From Sphingopyxis sp. H115 (GTDB lineage: Bacteria; Pseudomonadota; Alphaproteobacteria; Sphingomonadales; Sphingomonadaceae), in contig NZ_LNSA01000028.1 in NCBI RefSeq assembly GCF_001468465.1, positions 1 through 58,169 of the forward strand: 58,169 nucleotides of DNA, read 5' to 3'. Below, one piece after another: positions 35,293 through 44,349 of this stretch (its first letter is position 1; every line of letters begins with the position of its first letter). The notes under the pieces are model-generated. The model did no database searches, was not told the DNA's origin, and saw nothing but the letters and a program-made list of their open reading frames with translations. The translations under genes and the position numbers were made by a program.

Positions 35293-35868
35293 ATGAGCGA
35301 CGCCAAAATCTTCATCAGCGCGAACGATCTGCTCGCCGACTCCTTCCGCCTCGGGATGCAGGTTCTGGACAGCGGCTTCAAACCGACGCATCTCGTCGGC
35401 ATCTGGCGCGGCGGCGCGCCGGTCGGCATAGCGGTACAGGAACTGCTCGATTACCACGGCCACCACTGCGACCACATCGCCATCCGCACCTCGTCCTACC
35501 ATGGCATCGACCAGCAGGACGCACACGTCAAAGTCTTCGCATTGGGCTATCTGATCGATACGCTGAACCCCGAAGACCGCTTGCTGATCATCGACGACGT
35601 CTTTGATTCGGGCCGCAGCATCCGGGCCTTCATCGCCGAACTCAAGGCACGTTGTCGCCACAATATGCCGCGCGATGTTCGCATCGCGACCGTCTGGTTC
35701 AAGCCCGACCGCAACGTCACCGACCTTCGTCCCGATTTCTTCGTCCACGAAACCGACCAATGGCTGATCTTCCCGCACGAGGTCGACGGGCTGACGATCG
35801 AGGAAATCCGGCAGCATAAGCCCGAAGCGGCGATCATCCTGCGCGAAGAGGAGGCGTCCCATGGCTGA
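35293..35868 (+). CDS. Purine phosphoribosyltransferase (hypoxanthine/guanine type)
   Basis: 191 residues. The PRPP-binding motif is LLIIDDVFDSGRSI, and WRGGAPVGIAVQELL is the substrate-loop signature of type I phosphoribosyltransferases. The sequence resembles small hypoxanthine/xanthine/guanine transferases that make IMP or GMP from free bases and PRPP. The 3' end overlaps the adenine deaminase start by eight bases, so the pair would convert adenine to hypoxanthine and then to IMP. Exact base preference is inferred from this neighbour. Confidence 0.88.
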   Translation: MSDAKIFISANDLLADSFRLGMQVLDSGFKPTHLVGIWRGGAPVGIAVQELLDYHGHHCDHIAIRTSSYHGIDQQDAHVKVFALGYLIDTLNPEDRLLIIDDVFDSGRSIRAFIAELKARCRHNMPRDVRIATVWFKPDRNVTDLRPDFFVHETDQWLIFPHEVDGLTIEEIRQHKPEAAIILREEEASHG

Positions 35869-36886
35869 AGCATTCGTATCGACCGAAGAACGCGCCGCCT
35901 TCATCGCAGGCCTGCCCAAGGCTGAACTGCATCTGCATATCGAAGGTTCGCTCGAACCCGAACTGATGTTCGAACTGGCGCAGCGCAACAATGTCGCCAT
36001 CCCCTTCGCCAGCGTTGACGAGGTACGCGCTGCCTACGCTTTCTCGAACCTTCAGGATTTCCTCGACATCTATTATCAGGGCATGGGCGTTCTCCACACC
36101 GAACAGGATTTCCACGACCTCACCGCCGCCTATCTGGTGCGCGCGCATACCGACGCGGTCCGCCACGTCGAAATCTTCTTTGACCCACAAGGACATACCG
36201 AACGCGGCGTCGCCTTCGCGACCATCATCGCCGGCATCACTCGCGCGCTCGACGATGCGCGGGCGCGCTATGGCATGACCTCGAAACTTATCATGTGCTT
36301 CCTCCGCCACCTCAGCGAAGCCGACGCCGAAAAGACGCTCGACGCGGCCTTGCCATATCTCGACCGCATCGACGGAGTCGGCCTCGATTCGTCCGAAGTC
36401 GGCCACCCACCCGCAAAATTCGAACGCGTCTTCGCGCGCGCGCGTACCCTCGGGCTCAAGCTCGTCGCGCATGCGGGCGAGGAAGGTCCGCCCGCCTATG
36501 TCCATGAAGCGCTCGATCTGCTCAAGGTCGATCGCATCGACCATGGGAACCGCAGCCTCGAAGACCCCGCGCTCGTGGCTCGCCTCGCGGCCGAGGGCAT
36601 GACGCTCACGGTCTGCCCGCTCTCGAACCTCAAGCTCTGTGTCGTCGATGCCATCGACGCGCACCCACTACGAACAATGCTCGTCGCCGGCCTCCGCGCG
36701 ACGGTAAACAGCGACGATCCCAGCTATTTCGGCGGCTATGTGAACGCCAATTACCTTGCCGTCGCCGACGCACTCGACCTGTCGAAAGACGATCTGATTA
36801 CGCTTGCGCGCAACAGCTTCACCGGCTCGTTCCTGAACGACGCTGAGAAGGCGAAACACCTCGCCGCGATCGACGCCTACGCCTGA
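35861..36886 (+). CDS. Adenine deaminase (adenosine deaminase superfamily)
   Basis: 341 residues of the ADA-like amidohydrolase fold: metal ligands HLHIEGSLEP, HAGEEG and SDDPSYF (Asp), plus RIDHGNRS. The segment GLDSSEVGHPPAKFERVFARAR, where adenosine deaminases have a GxDLAGxE-type motif, marks the Aah1-like adenine deaminase subgroup known from yeast and Pseudomonas aeruginosa. It deaminates adenine to hypoxanthine. Databases often label it adenosine deaminase. It is translationally coupled to the phosphoribosyltransferase, which supports a salvage role on free bases. Confidence 0.88.
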   Translation: MAEAFVSTEERAAFIAGLPKAELHLHIEGSLEPELMFELAQRNNVAIPFASVDEVRAAYAFSNLQDFLDIYYQGMGVLHTEQDFHDLTAAYLVRAHTDAVRHVEIFFDPQGHTERGVAFATIIAGITRALDDARARYGMTSKLIMCFLRHLSEADAEKTLDAALPYLDRIDGVGLDSSEVGHPPAKFERVFARARTLGLKLVAHAGEEGPPAYVHEALDLLKVDRIDHGNRSLEDPALVARLAAEGMTLTVCPLSNLKLCVVDAIDAHPLRTMLVAGLRATVNSDDPSYFGGYVNANYLAVADALDLSKDDLITLARNSFTGSFLNDAEKAKHLAAIDAYA

Positions 36887-36895
36887 CCTACGCGA

Positions 36896-38032
<1,137 letters not shown>

Positions 38033-38138
38033 TCAACCGGTGGCGGTGCAGACCGTTGGTTTCTCAGGCCCGAACGAAAATCGGGCTCCGACGGGCGCCG
38101 TTGTCGCACGGTTCACCGACAGCCTCGTGCCTGCGGCT

Positions 38139-38624
38139 TCAGTCGCGCCGGGGAACGACGAACTTCAATCCCTGAAGCCGGACCACCTCGTCCCCGACGC
38201 AAAGCGGCGCCGCGATCAAACGCATCCACCGCGGCTCCGCCGTCGCGGGCCGGATTTCGACGTCGATCGTGAATCCGCGCCGGTGGCGGATCGCATAGGC
38301 GCGCAATTTCTCCATCGCCGCGCGCGATTCCTCGACATAGAGCGCGACCGCTTCGTCGCGCATCACCGCTGCCCCTCTCGGGATGCCGAAGATGTCATAG
38401 ACCTCGTCGGACCATGTTAGGCTGTTATCCGACAGATCGCATTCCCAGACGCCCGGACGCTCGAGCCTTTCCGCCGCAATCGCCATCTCCGGTACCCAGT
38501 CGAGCGTGTCATAGCCATGCACTTGGCCCAAGGCGAAATGGCGCTCGCGCTCATAAAGCGCCCAACTGTGATGAACGGGCAAGGGATAGGTCGGTTTCAA
38601 CGTGCTGGTCTTCCGTCGTGTCAT
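38139..38624 (-). CDS. PAS-domain protein
   Basis: 161 residues, ATG at 38624. A single PAS domain occupies about residues 45-155: RPGVWECDLSDNSLTWSDEVYDIFGIP and then a strand-rich end with IEIRP-like VEIRPATAEPRWMRLIAAP. This resembles the PAS_3 fold. No histidine kinase, HTH or other output domain is attached. Stand-alone PAS proteins of this size are common in sphingomonads; the partner is unknown. About 200 bp separate it from mreB. Confidence 0.78.
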   Translation of the reverse strand: MTRRKTSTLKPTYPLPVHHSWALYERERHFALGQVHGYDTLDWVPEMAIAAERLERPGVWECDLSDNSLTWSDEVYDIFGIPRGAAVMRDEAVALYVEESRAAMEKLRAYAIRHRRGFTIDVEIRPATAEPRWMRLIAAPLCVGDEVVRLQGLKFVVPRRD

Positions 38625-38683
38625 CCAGAGGATAGGCGTAGCGCGCTTAACAAGTGATGATCCCGCTTTTCAACCGCCGACCG

Positions 38684-39073
38684 CTATTTCCTGACCTCTC
38701 CCGCCCGCGCCAGCGCAATCCCGGCGAGGTTCTGTGTCCGCTTGATATGACGAATGCGCGGAACCGGGCCGTCCTCCGCAAGCGCACGGAAGGTCGCGAG
38801 ATGCCGCGCCGCGTCGCCGCGCGCGCGCACCGCACCAGTCGCCTGATGCACGACCGCTGCCGCATCGCCGAGCAGGACGAAGTCGGCCAGCCCCCGCCTC
38901 CGCGCCAGCCGCAGTGCGGCGATCAGCGCCAGCCATTCGGCATCCATGCTGCTTCCCACACCCACGTCGCGATCAATCTCAATCGCGCCGCCCGCAACCA
39001 CCGCGATTTCCATCGCGCCCGGATTAGGCCGGCAGCCGCCGTCGAAATAGATTTTGGTCCGGCGGGCGGTCAT
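38684..39073 (-). CDS. RNase HI-like protein
   Basis: 129 residues, similar in size to bacterial RNase HI-like (reverse-transcriptase-like) proteins. It starts TARRTKIYFDGGCRPNPGAME with the first catalytic aspartate. The glutamate is in SSMDAEWLALIAALRLA, and the next aspartate in FVLLGDAAAVVHQ. The final conserved aspartate of RNase HI is not obvious (LAGIALARAGEV), so catalytic competence is uncertain. Function would be cleavage of RNA in RNA-DNA hybrids if active. Its ATG is 389 bp upstream of its stop and 17 bp separate it from the TonB receptor stop, in the same direction. Confidence 0.8.
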   Translation of the reverse strand: MTARRTKIYFDGGCRPNPGAMEIAVVAGGAIEIDRDVGVGSSMDAEWLALIAALRLARRRGLADFVLLGDAAAVVHQATGAVRARGDAARHLATFRALAEDGPVPRIRHIKRTQNLAGIALARAGEVRK

Positions 39074-39090
39074 CCGACCAGCCTAGCTGG

Positions 39091-41190
39091 TCAGAACTTT
39101 CCGCGCACCGAAAAGGAGAAGATCGGCCCGATCAACCTGTCGCGCGCCTCGACGAAGCTGACGGGGCTTTCGCCGCGCACCCCGCCATAGACGGTGCGGT
39201 CGCGTTTCGAACGGGCGTTGGCGATGTTGCGGACCGACGCGCGGACGGTCATCCCCCCAACATTCTTGTGCTCGACGAAAACCGACGCCCACACCGGCCC
39301 CTCCCAAACCTTGTCGACCTGGTTGCGGCGATAATTGGGCTGGTAATGCGCATATTCGGCGTCGCCGCCCCACGCCCAGTCGGTGCCCGGGATATCGTGG
39401 CGCAGGCCAAGGCTGATCACCGTGTCGGTGAAGCCGCTCCACTGCCTTTTCTCACCGGTGAAGGGGTCGCGCAGCGAGCTTTTCTGAAGCAGCAGCCGGG
39501 GTTCGAGCCGCATGCCCTTGATCCCCGCCGGATCGAGGTTGATCGTCGCGGTCCAGTCGATCGCGCCGGCCTTGGCCTTCGCAATATTGCCCACCGCTTC
39601 GCCATTGGTCCCGATCGGGATGACATCGACGCGGTCCTCGACGTCGCGATAGATCAGGACGATCTTGGTCGAACCCCAGGCACCAAACTTCCTGTTGATC
39701 TCCGCCTCATAGGTCCAGTCCTGCTGCGGCCGAAGGTCGTTGTTGCTCTCATTCTGGTTGCCGTCGTTGAGGAAGGCGCGCGCGAGAAAGTCGTAAAAGG
39801 ATAGTTGCAGCACGCGGCGGCGCAGCTTCACCGACACGTCGAAATCGGCCGATGGCGTCCAGGCGAGTGAGACCGACCCCTTGGGCCGGAAAAAGCTGCG
39901 CGTCAGGCCGTTTACGCCCGTCTGGGTGATCGTCGAATGCTCGGCGCCCGCTATGATCTGAACATTGAGCCTGTCGGTGAGCTTGCGGCCGAAACTCAGC
40001 AGCCCCTCGTACCGGTCCTCGCTGACACCGCCCGTGCCGCCGTCGAACGGCTCGGTCACGAACACCCCATCCTCATCGAGCACCGCGATCGAGGCGACAT
40101 TGTCCAGCGTATTAAACGCGCCCTCCCCCGACAGCTGCCAGTCGCCGCCGAACATCTTCCACTGATATTCGCCGCGCGCGATCGTCTCGCCGATGTTGCC
40201 CGTCTGTACGAAACGGTCGCCCGTCGCGGGCGTCCCGTCGTCGGGTGTCGTGACGATTTCCTGGGCATAGGGCTCGTGACTGAACCGACGCAGCCCGATC
40301 AGCTTGAGCTTCCCTGGCCCCAGGGCGAACTGATAATCGCCGCTGACTTCGTAATTCCAGCTGTCAGCATTTTCGCGCACGGTACGGAGGCGATCGGAAA
40401 ATCCGGGCCCCGTCCGCGTGCCATCCTCATAATAGCGGTCATATTTGCGCTGATAATGGCCGCCGAGGTTCGCCACCGTATCGCCCGCAGGGTCCCAGGT
40501 GATGCGTCCCGACAGCTTCGGCGTATCGTAATGCGTATTCCAGATATCGTTGCGACGCTCGGTGATATTGCCCGTGCCGTCATAGATCAGTGTAGGCCCA
40601 CCCGCGCCGCTGCGCGCCGAATCATCGTTGCTCAGCGCTGCCTCATATTCGACATCGCCGCGCCGCCCGCGCATCGACACGTCGGCACGCGTCAAGAGCG
40701 GGTCGGTGTAATGCGCGCGAAATTCCGGCTTCCACGAAAATTGCCCCGAAAAAGCATCGGCGCTATAAACGATATTGGCAACCTGCCCCGACAGGCCGGG
40801 GATATCGAGCGTCGCGCCGTCGACAATCTCGATCCGCTCGACATTGCCCGCAGGAATGCGCGACAATTGCGTGTACATATCGTCGGCCTTGTTCGACGGC
40901 CGCTCGCCGTTGAACAGCACATTGCCCGTCGCCTGCCCCAGCCCGCGCAATTGCTCATTGTCGCGGATCTGGAAACCGGGGACCTGGGTCAGCATGTCAT
41001 AAGCGTTGCGCGGGGCGTAGCGCGCGAAGTCAGCGGGCGCGTAGACCTGCCGCGCAACGCTGCTCGGCCCGCCTGCCGGAACCTCGGTCGCGGCGGGCGG
41101 CGGGGTGTCGCCAGACAGGGGCGCCTCTTGCGCCGCCGCTGGCGTGAAAGAAAGCGCCGCCGACAGCGCCGCAAGACTGACCGGACGCAT
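39091..41190 (-). CDS. TonB-dependent receptor, distal gene of the BlaI-M56 operon
   Basis: 699 residues with a signal peptide (LAALSAALSFTPAAA, cleavage near QEAP). The plug is recognisable by YDMLTQVPGFQIRDNEQLRGLGQ and VERIEIVDGA. The barrel ends in phenylalanine (SFSVRGKF). It matches the smaller class of TonB-dependent outer-membrane receptors in sphingomonads, cargo unknown. Its ATG overlaps the stop of the repeat protein by one base (TGATG). The whole set appears to be one transcript. No iron-box or vitamin cue is visible; the cargo may instead be cell-wall or antibiotic-like in view of the M56 sensor upstream, which is speculation. Confidence 0.88.
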   Translation of the reverse strand: MRPVSLAALSAALSFTPAAAQEAPLSGDTPPPAATEVPAGGPSSVARQVYAPADFARYAPRNAYDMLTQVPGFQIRDNEQLRGLGQATGNVLFNGERPSNKADDMYTQLSRIPAGNVERIEIVDGATLDIPGLSGQVANIVYSADAFSGQFSWKPEFRAHYTDPLLTRADVSMRGRRGDVEYEAALSNDDSARSGAGGPTLIYDGTGNITERRNDIWNTHYDTPKLSGRITWDPAGDTVANLGGHYQRKYDRYYEDGTRTGPGFSDRLRTVRENADSWNYEVSGDYQFALGPGKLKLIGLRRFSHEPYAQEIVTTPDDGTPATGDRFVQTGNIGETIARGEYQWKMFGGDWQLSGEGAFNTLDNVASIAVLDEDGVFVTEPFDGGTGGVSEDRYEGLLSFGRKLTDRLNVQIIAGAEHSTITQTGVNGLTRSFFRPKGSVSLAWTPSADFDVSVKLRRRVLQLSFYDFLARAFLNDGNQNESNNDLRPQQDWTYEAEINRKFGAWGSTKIVLIYRDVEDRVDVIPIGTNGEAVGNIAKAKAGAIDWTATINLDPAGIKGMRLEPRLLLQKSSLRDPFTGEKRQWSGFTDTVISLGLRHDIPGTDWAWGGDAEYAHYQPNYRRNQVDKVWEGPVWASVFVEHKNVGGMTVRASVRNIANARSKRDRTVYGGVRGESPVSFVEARDRLIGPIFSFSVRGKF

Positions 41191-41960
41191 CAATTCGCAT
41201 TCCCCCCGACCGCGCGGTTCATCGCCTGCGCATATTCCCCCGTGACCCCCATCGCCTTCATGCCGACGACATCGTCGGCGCTCAGCTTCCGGTATCCCGC
41301 CGCGGTCAGTCCGCGCACATAGGCCCCGTCGACACCCAGCGCCTTGCACGCGATCGCGTCGTCTATATCGGTCAGCACGATCGCTTCGGATTTGATCTCG
41401 CGGACATATTCGCCCGTCACGCCGAGCGCCGCTGCGGCGATCAGGTCGTCTGCCTCTTTGGGCCGCACGCCCTCGGCAATCAGCCCGTCGGCCAGCGCAA
41501 CCGTTGCGTCGACGATCACCATGCTCAATTGCTCGGCCATCGATTCGGGCGCCACTCCGCGTTGGGCGAGCGCGTGCGCAAACCCGGCGTCGGGGACAAA
41601 GCGGCACCGGCCCCTGCCTTCGAAGGCGCGCGCCGCTTCGCCGCTGCAATCGAGCGTCCCCGCCGCGTGCCGGACGGTAAAACGCACCGGGCCCGCCGCG
41701 CCCAGCGCATCGCGCACTGCGGTGAACTCGGGTCGCTGCCCGCCAAGCTCGGCGTCAAGCGACATGTCGCTGTTCGACGATTTGTGGCGCAATTGCAGTC
41801 GCGGCTGGCCTTCGTCTCCACCATCGGGTCTGACCTCCCAGCCGATGTCCCGCATGTGCGCGGCCTCGTCGGAACCGGGTGCCGTCGCCGGCTGCTCCGG
41901 CGCGGCGCCGCCCAGTGCGGACAAAAGAGCCAGACTCGATGCGGCGATAATGATTTTCAT
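41190..41960 (-). CDS. Secreted protein with C-terminal repeats shared with the M56 sensor
   Basis: 256 residues from MKIIIAASSLALL; GGAGG-type site GAGGAGTGCCGCC precedes the ATG. After a signal peptide (residues 1-19 or so) comes a domain of about 100 residues with two cysteines (C105 and C119) that may form a disulphide. From residue 168 there are three repeats of about 28 residues, each with an ADDxx...KALGVxGEYVxxM pattern: EADDLIAAAALGVTGEYV, DIDDAIACKALGVDGAYV and SADDVVGMKAMGVTGEYA. The same repeats form the end of the M56 protein encoded just upstream. It lacks any known enzyme motif. Probable periplasmic or outer-membrane partner of that sensor. Confidence 0.8.
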   Translation of the reverse strand: MKIIIAASSLALLSALGGAAPEQPATAPGSDEAAHMRDIGWEVRPDGGDEGQPRLQLRHKSSNSDMSLDAELGGQRPEFTAVRDALGAAGPVRFTVRHAAGTLDCSGEAARAFEGRGRCRFVPDAGFAHALAQRGVAPESMAEQLSMVIVDATVALADGLIAEGVRPKEADDLIAAAALGVTGEYVREIKSEAIVLTDIDDAIACKALGVDGAYVRGLTAAGYRKLSADDVVGMKAMGVTGEYAQAMNRAVGGNAN

Positions 41961-42072
41961 GGCGGCACTCCTCCCTTCGCGCGCCGGGCGAGCGCCATCG
42001 CTCGCCGCGACCGCGGCAATTCCCAACGATTGTTCGATTAATGGAACGTAGCTTTGGGCCAGTGGCCCGGCG

Positions 42073-43782
42073 TCAACTCCCGGGCGGCGCCGGCGGGGCT
42101 GGCGGTTCGGGAAATTCAACCCGTGCGACCCGGCCGTCAGCCCCCCGCGCCTCGATCGCTCCGCCAGGGCCAAAGCTGATAGTTGCGCTCTTTGGCCCCT
42201 TCGCGCCCCTGCCATCCTTCGTCGCCATCCAGCCCCCCGTGGCGCGCAGCTCGATCGCATCGTCAGCGCTGCGCATCTTCACCCCGGCCTTTTGCATGTC
42301 GGTGACGAAGGCGGAGTCGACCCCCATCGCCCGCAGCGCGACGACATCGTCGATGTCGAGATCGGGGAAATGGCGCTTCATCTCACGAGCATAGGCGGGT
42401 TCGATGTGGAGCGCCGACGCCCCGACCAACTCGTCGATATCGACCCCCGGGAAGATACCGCGCATCGTATTGATATAGGCAGGGTCGACCCCCGCCGCCT
42501 TGGCGCCGATGATCTCGTCGGCGGTCATCGACGCGCCGCCATGCTCGCGCATCTGCGCGACATATTCGGGAGTTACGCCGACCGCGCGCATGCTTACAAG
42601 GTCCTCGGCGCTCAGCGGTTTCGACGGAGAGGCAGCTACCGCCGTGCTTTCGGCGGTGGTAGCGGCCACCGACCGCGACGTCGCGATGGCGCTTTTTCCG
42701 GCCGGAGATGCGACCGCGTGCGCTTCCGCCTCGGCGATCGGCTTCGCCGTGGCCGAAAAGGCGGCCAGCGGCGCGGTAAAGCCCGCGACGATGACCAGGC
42801 TCATCAGGACCCAGCTCGCGGACGCGGGTCCGCGCTTCAGGCTGCCATCGAGGACACGGGTAATCCGGCGCTTCAGACTGCTCTTGCCTGGCGCAACGCC
42901 GTGTGCGGCGAGCAGCACCGCCTGATTGTCATGCCGCGCCGCGCCGACAAGCAGCGTCGCATAGTCGGGACCGTCGATATCCGCCAACAGCACCGCATCG
43001 TCGGCGGCTTCCTCGCGCAACTGGTGGCTCTCGCGCGCGAGCATCCACACCAGCGGGTTGAACCAGAATAGCGCGCAGGCAACCCGCGACGCGAGCAGCT
43101 TCGCCCAGTCGAGCCGCGCGACATGCGCAAGTTCATGCGCAATGATCGCCTCGGCTTCGCCGACCGCCTGAACCGCTTTCGGGCTCAGTACGATCGTCGG
43201 GCGCAGCACGCCCCAGCTGATTGGCGAGCGCAGTTCATTGCTGACCAGCAGCGCGGTGCCATGTTTGAACCCCATGCGGCGCTGCGCCTCGGCCAGCGCC
43301 GACAGCCACGATCCTTCGACCAGCACCTCGGCCCGGCCGCGCATCGCGAACAGGCGCACGACCGCAAGCAGCATCACTCCGAACAGCAACGCAAGGGGGA
43401 AGGCGTATACAAGGATGGCGATGTCGGAGACCGCCGGAAACATGGCCGGAGCCGCCCCCGCAGCCTCCTTCCTTTCGGTGCGGGACGCATCGGCCGGGGT
43501 CGCCTGCATCGCCGGCCCTGCCCGGTCGGCAATCCTGCTTGCGATCGTCGCCGGCACGGCCTCGGCCGCCCAGCTCGCTGGCAGTGGCTGCCACTGCGGC
43601 AGGAGCAGGCTGGCGACGGGCAGAGCCAACAGCGCCAGCAGCCCAATATGCGCGACCAGCGACCGCTCGCCCGCCGACCGTTTGCGCACGAGGCGCAGCA
43701 GCCCCAGCGTCAGTCCGGCGATCAGCATCGATTTCCAGGCCAGCCCGATCAGGACCGCCGTCGTCATCATCGTCCCGCCCAT
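42073..43782 (-). CDS. M56 (BlaR1/MecR1-type) membrane metallopeptidase with repeat sensor domain
   Basis: 569 residues from the ATG at 43782 (a GTG one codon earlier is an alternative; the GGAGG spacing fits either). Membrane helices are at about 8-30, 42-62, 120-143 and 322-345. The zinc protease motif HELAH is at 216-220 with a downstream EEAADD. In BlaR1 the protease faces the cytosol and the periplasmic C-terminus senses beta-lactam; here the periplasmic end has no penicillin-binding SxxK fold. Instead residues 390-512 are four full repeats and a partial one (SAEDLVSMRAVGVTPEYVAQM is the first). A Pro-rich tail follows. The predicted role is to sense a periplasmic signal and destroy the BlaI-type repressor. 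It overlaps blaI by one base (TGATG). Confidence 0.88.
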   Translation of the reverse strand: MGGTMMTTAVLIGLAWKSMLIAGLTLGLLRLVRKRSAGERSLVAHIGLLALLALPVASLLLPQWQPLPASWAAEAVPATIASRIADRAGPAMQATPADASRTERKEAAGAAPAMFPAVSDIAILVYAFPLALLFGVMLLAVVRLFAMRGRAEVLVEGSWLSALAEAQRRMGFKHGTALLVSNELRSPISWGVLRPTIVLSPKAVQAVGEAEAIIAHELAHVARLDWAKLLASRVACALFWFNPLVWMLARESHQLREEAADDAVLLADIDGPDYATLLVGAARHDNQAVLLAAHGVAPGKSSLKRRITRVLDGSLKRGPASASWVLMSLVIVAGFTAPLAAFSATAKPIAEAEAHAVASPAGKSAIATSRSVAATTAESTAVAASPSKPLSAEDLVSMRAVGVTPEYVAQMREHGGASMTADEIIGAKAAGVDPAYINTMRGIFPGVDIDELVGASALHIEPAYAREMKRHFPDLDIDDVVALRAMGVDSAFVTDMQKAGVKMRSADDAIELRATGGWMATKDGRGAKGPKSATISFGPGGAIEARGADGRVARVEFPEPPAPPAPPGS

Positions 43783-44159
43783 CACTGACTCCTCCCCTCA
43801 CGCGCCTGTTCGATCAGCTTTTCGAGCTCATCGAGTTCAGCACCTGTCATTTCGTCCTGCATACCGAGCAGCGCGGCGGCGGCGCTCGTCGCCGATCCGT
43901 TGAAAAAGACGCGCACGACCTGGCTCAGCGCCGACTTGCGCGCGGTCTTGTCCGACACGCTCGGCGCATAGACGAAACCGCGTTCAGATGCTTCGCGCGC
44001 AACAAAGCCCTTAGCCTCGAGTCGCTTCAGCATCGCGCGGATCGCCGATCCCGAAAGCGCATCGGACAGTGCCTCGCCGATCTCGGTCACCGTCGAGGCG
44101 CCACGTTCATAAAGGATGTCGACGATTTCGCGTTCCCGCGGCGGCAAACTGGACAGCAT
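43782..44159 (-). CDS. blaI: BlaI/MecI/CopY-family transcriptional repressor
   Basis: 125 residues, typical length. Winged helix LPPREREIVDILYERGASTVTEIGEAL and AIRAMLKRLEAKGFVAREASERGFVYAP match the penicillinase-repressor family. In this family the adjacent membrane metallopeptidase cleaves the repressor; a cleavage site in the C-terminal dimerisation region cannot be picked by eye. GAGGTGAT sits six bases before the ATG. Two TACA-TT-TGTA sites lie 18-45 bp upstream of the start, so autorepression of the operon is very likely. Confidence 0.92.
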   Translation of the reverse strand: MLSSLPPREREIVDILYERGASTVTEIGEALSDALSGSAIRAMLKRLEAKGFVAREASERGFVYAPSVSDKTARKSALSQVVRVFFNGSATSAAAALLGMQDEMTGAELDELEKLIEQAREGRSQ

Positions 44160-44173
44160 CGAATCACCTCGTG

Positions 44174-44189
44174 CGCTACATTTGTAGCG
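44174..44189. promoter_or_regulatory. BlaI-type operator 1
   Basis: CGCTACA-TT-TGTAGCG is a 7-bp dyad containing the TACA-nn-TGTA core of BlaI/MecI operators. It lies 15 bp upstream of the blaI ATG and would overlap the operon promoter. Confidence 0.85.
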
Positions 44190-44190
44190 T

Positions 44191-44204
44191 GCTACATTTG
44201 TAGC
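44191..44204. promoter_or_regulatory. BlaI-type operator 2
   Basis: GCTACA-TT-TGTAGC repeats operator 1, centred exactly 16 bp away. An adjacent 7-bp dyad (CGCTTGC/GCAAGCG, 44204-44220) completes a cluster of three inverted repeats. Two operators suggest cooperative repressor binding. Confidence 0.83.
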
Positions 44205-44310
44205 GCTTGCTTGGCAAGCGGTTTATTCGGCCATGACACGTCGGCGGTGCGGGTTGCTTGGGGCCGCGCTTGCCTGCCTCGTATTTGCGACACGCGAGGG
44301 GCGACCGGAC

Positions 44311-44349
44311 GACAAAACGAAGAAGGGCCCCGCCTCGCGACAGGACCCT
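44311..44349 (-). terminator. Possible Rho-independent terminator on the minus strand
   Basis: Seven-base-pair stem with one G-U pair, twelve-base loop, then a T-rich run (TTCTTCGTTTT). It would end transcription of the structured segment before the blaI promoter. Confidence 0.5.

Noticed and set aside
34164..35429. Alanine-rich minus-strand ORF opposite the cold-shock-type gene
   Set aside because: Its low-complexity AATTAAEA-like repeats are the reverse of the RGG tract; the plus strand encodes two intact cold-shock domains.
41191..41649. N-terminal extension of the second TonB receptor
   Set aside because: It would overlap the repeat-protein gene and hide the signal peptide at 41190.
39091..44159. 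Beta-lactam resistance operon
   Set aside because: The BlaI and M56 genes invite that label, but no beta-lactamase or penicillin-binding sensor domain is encoded here.
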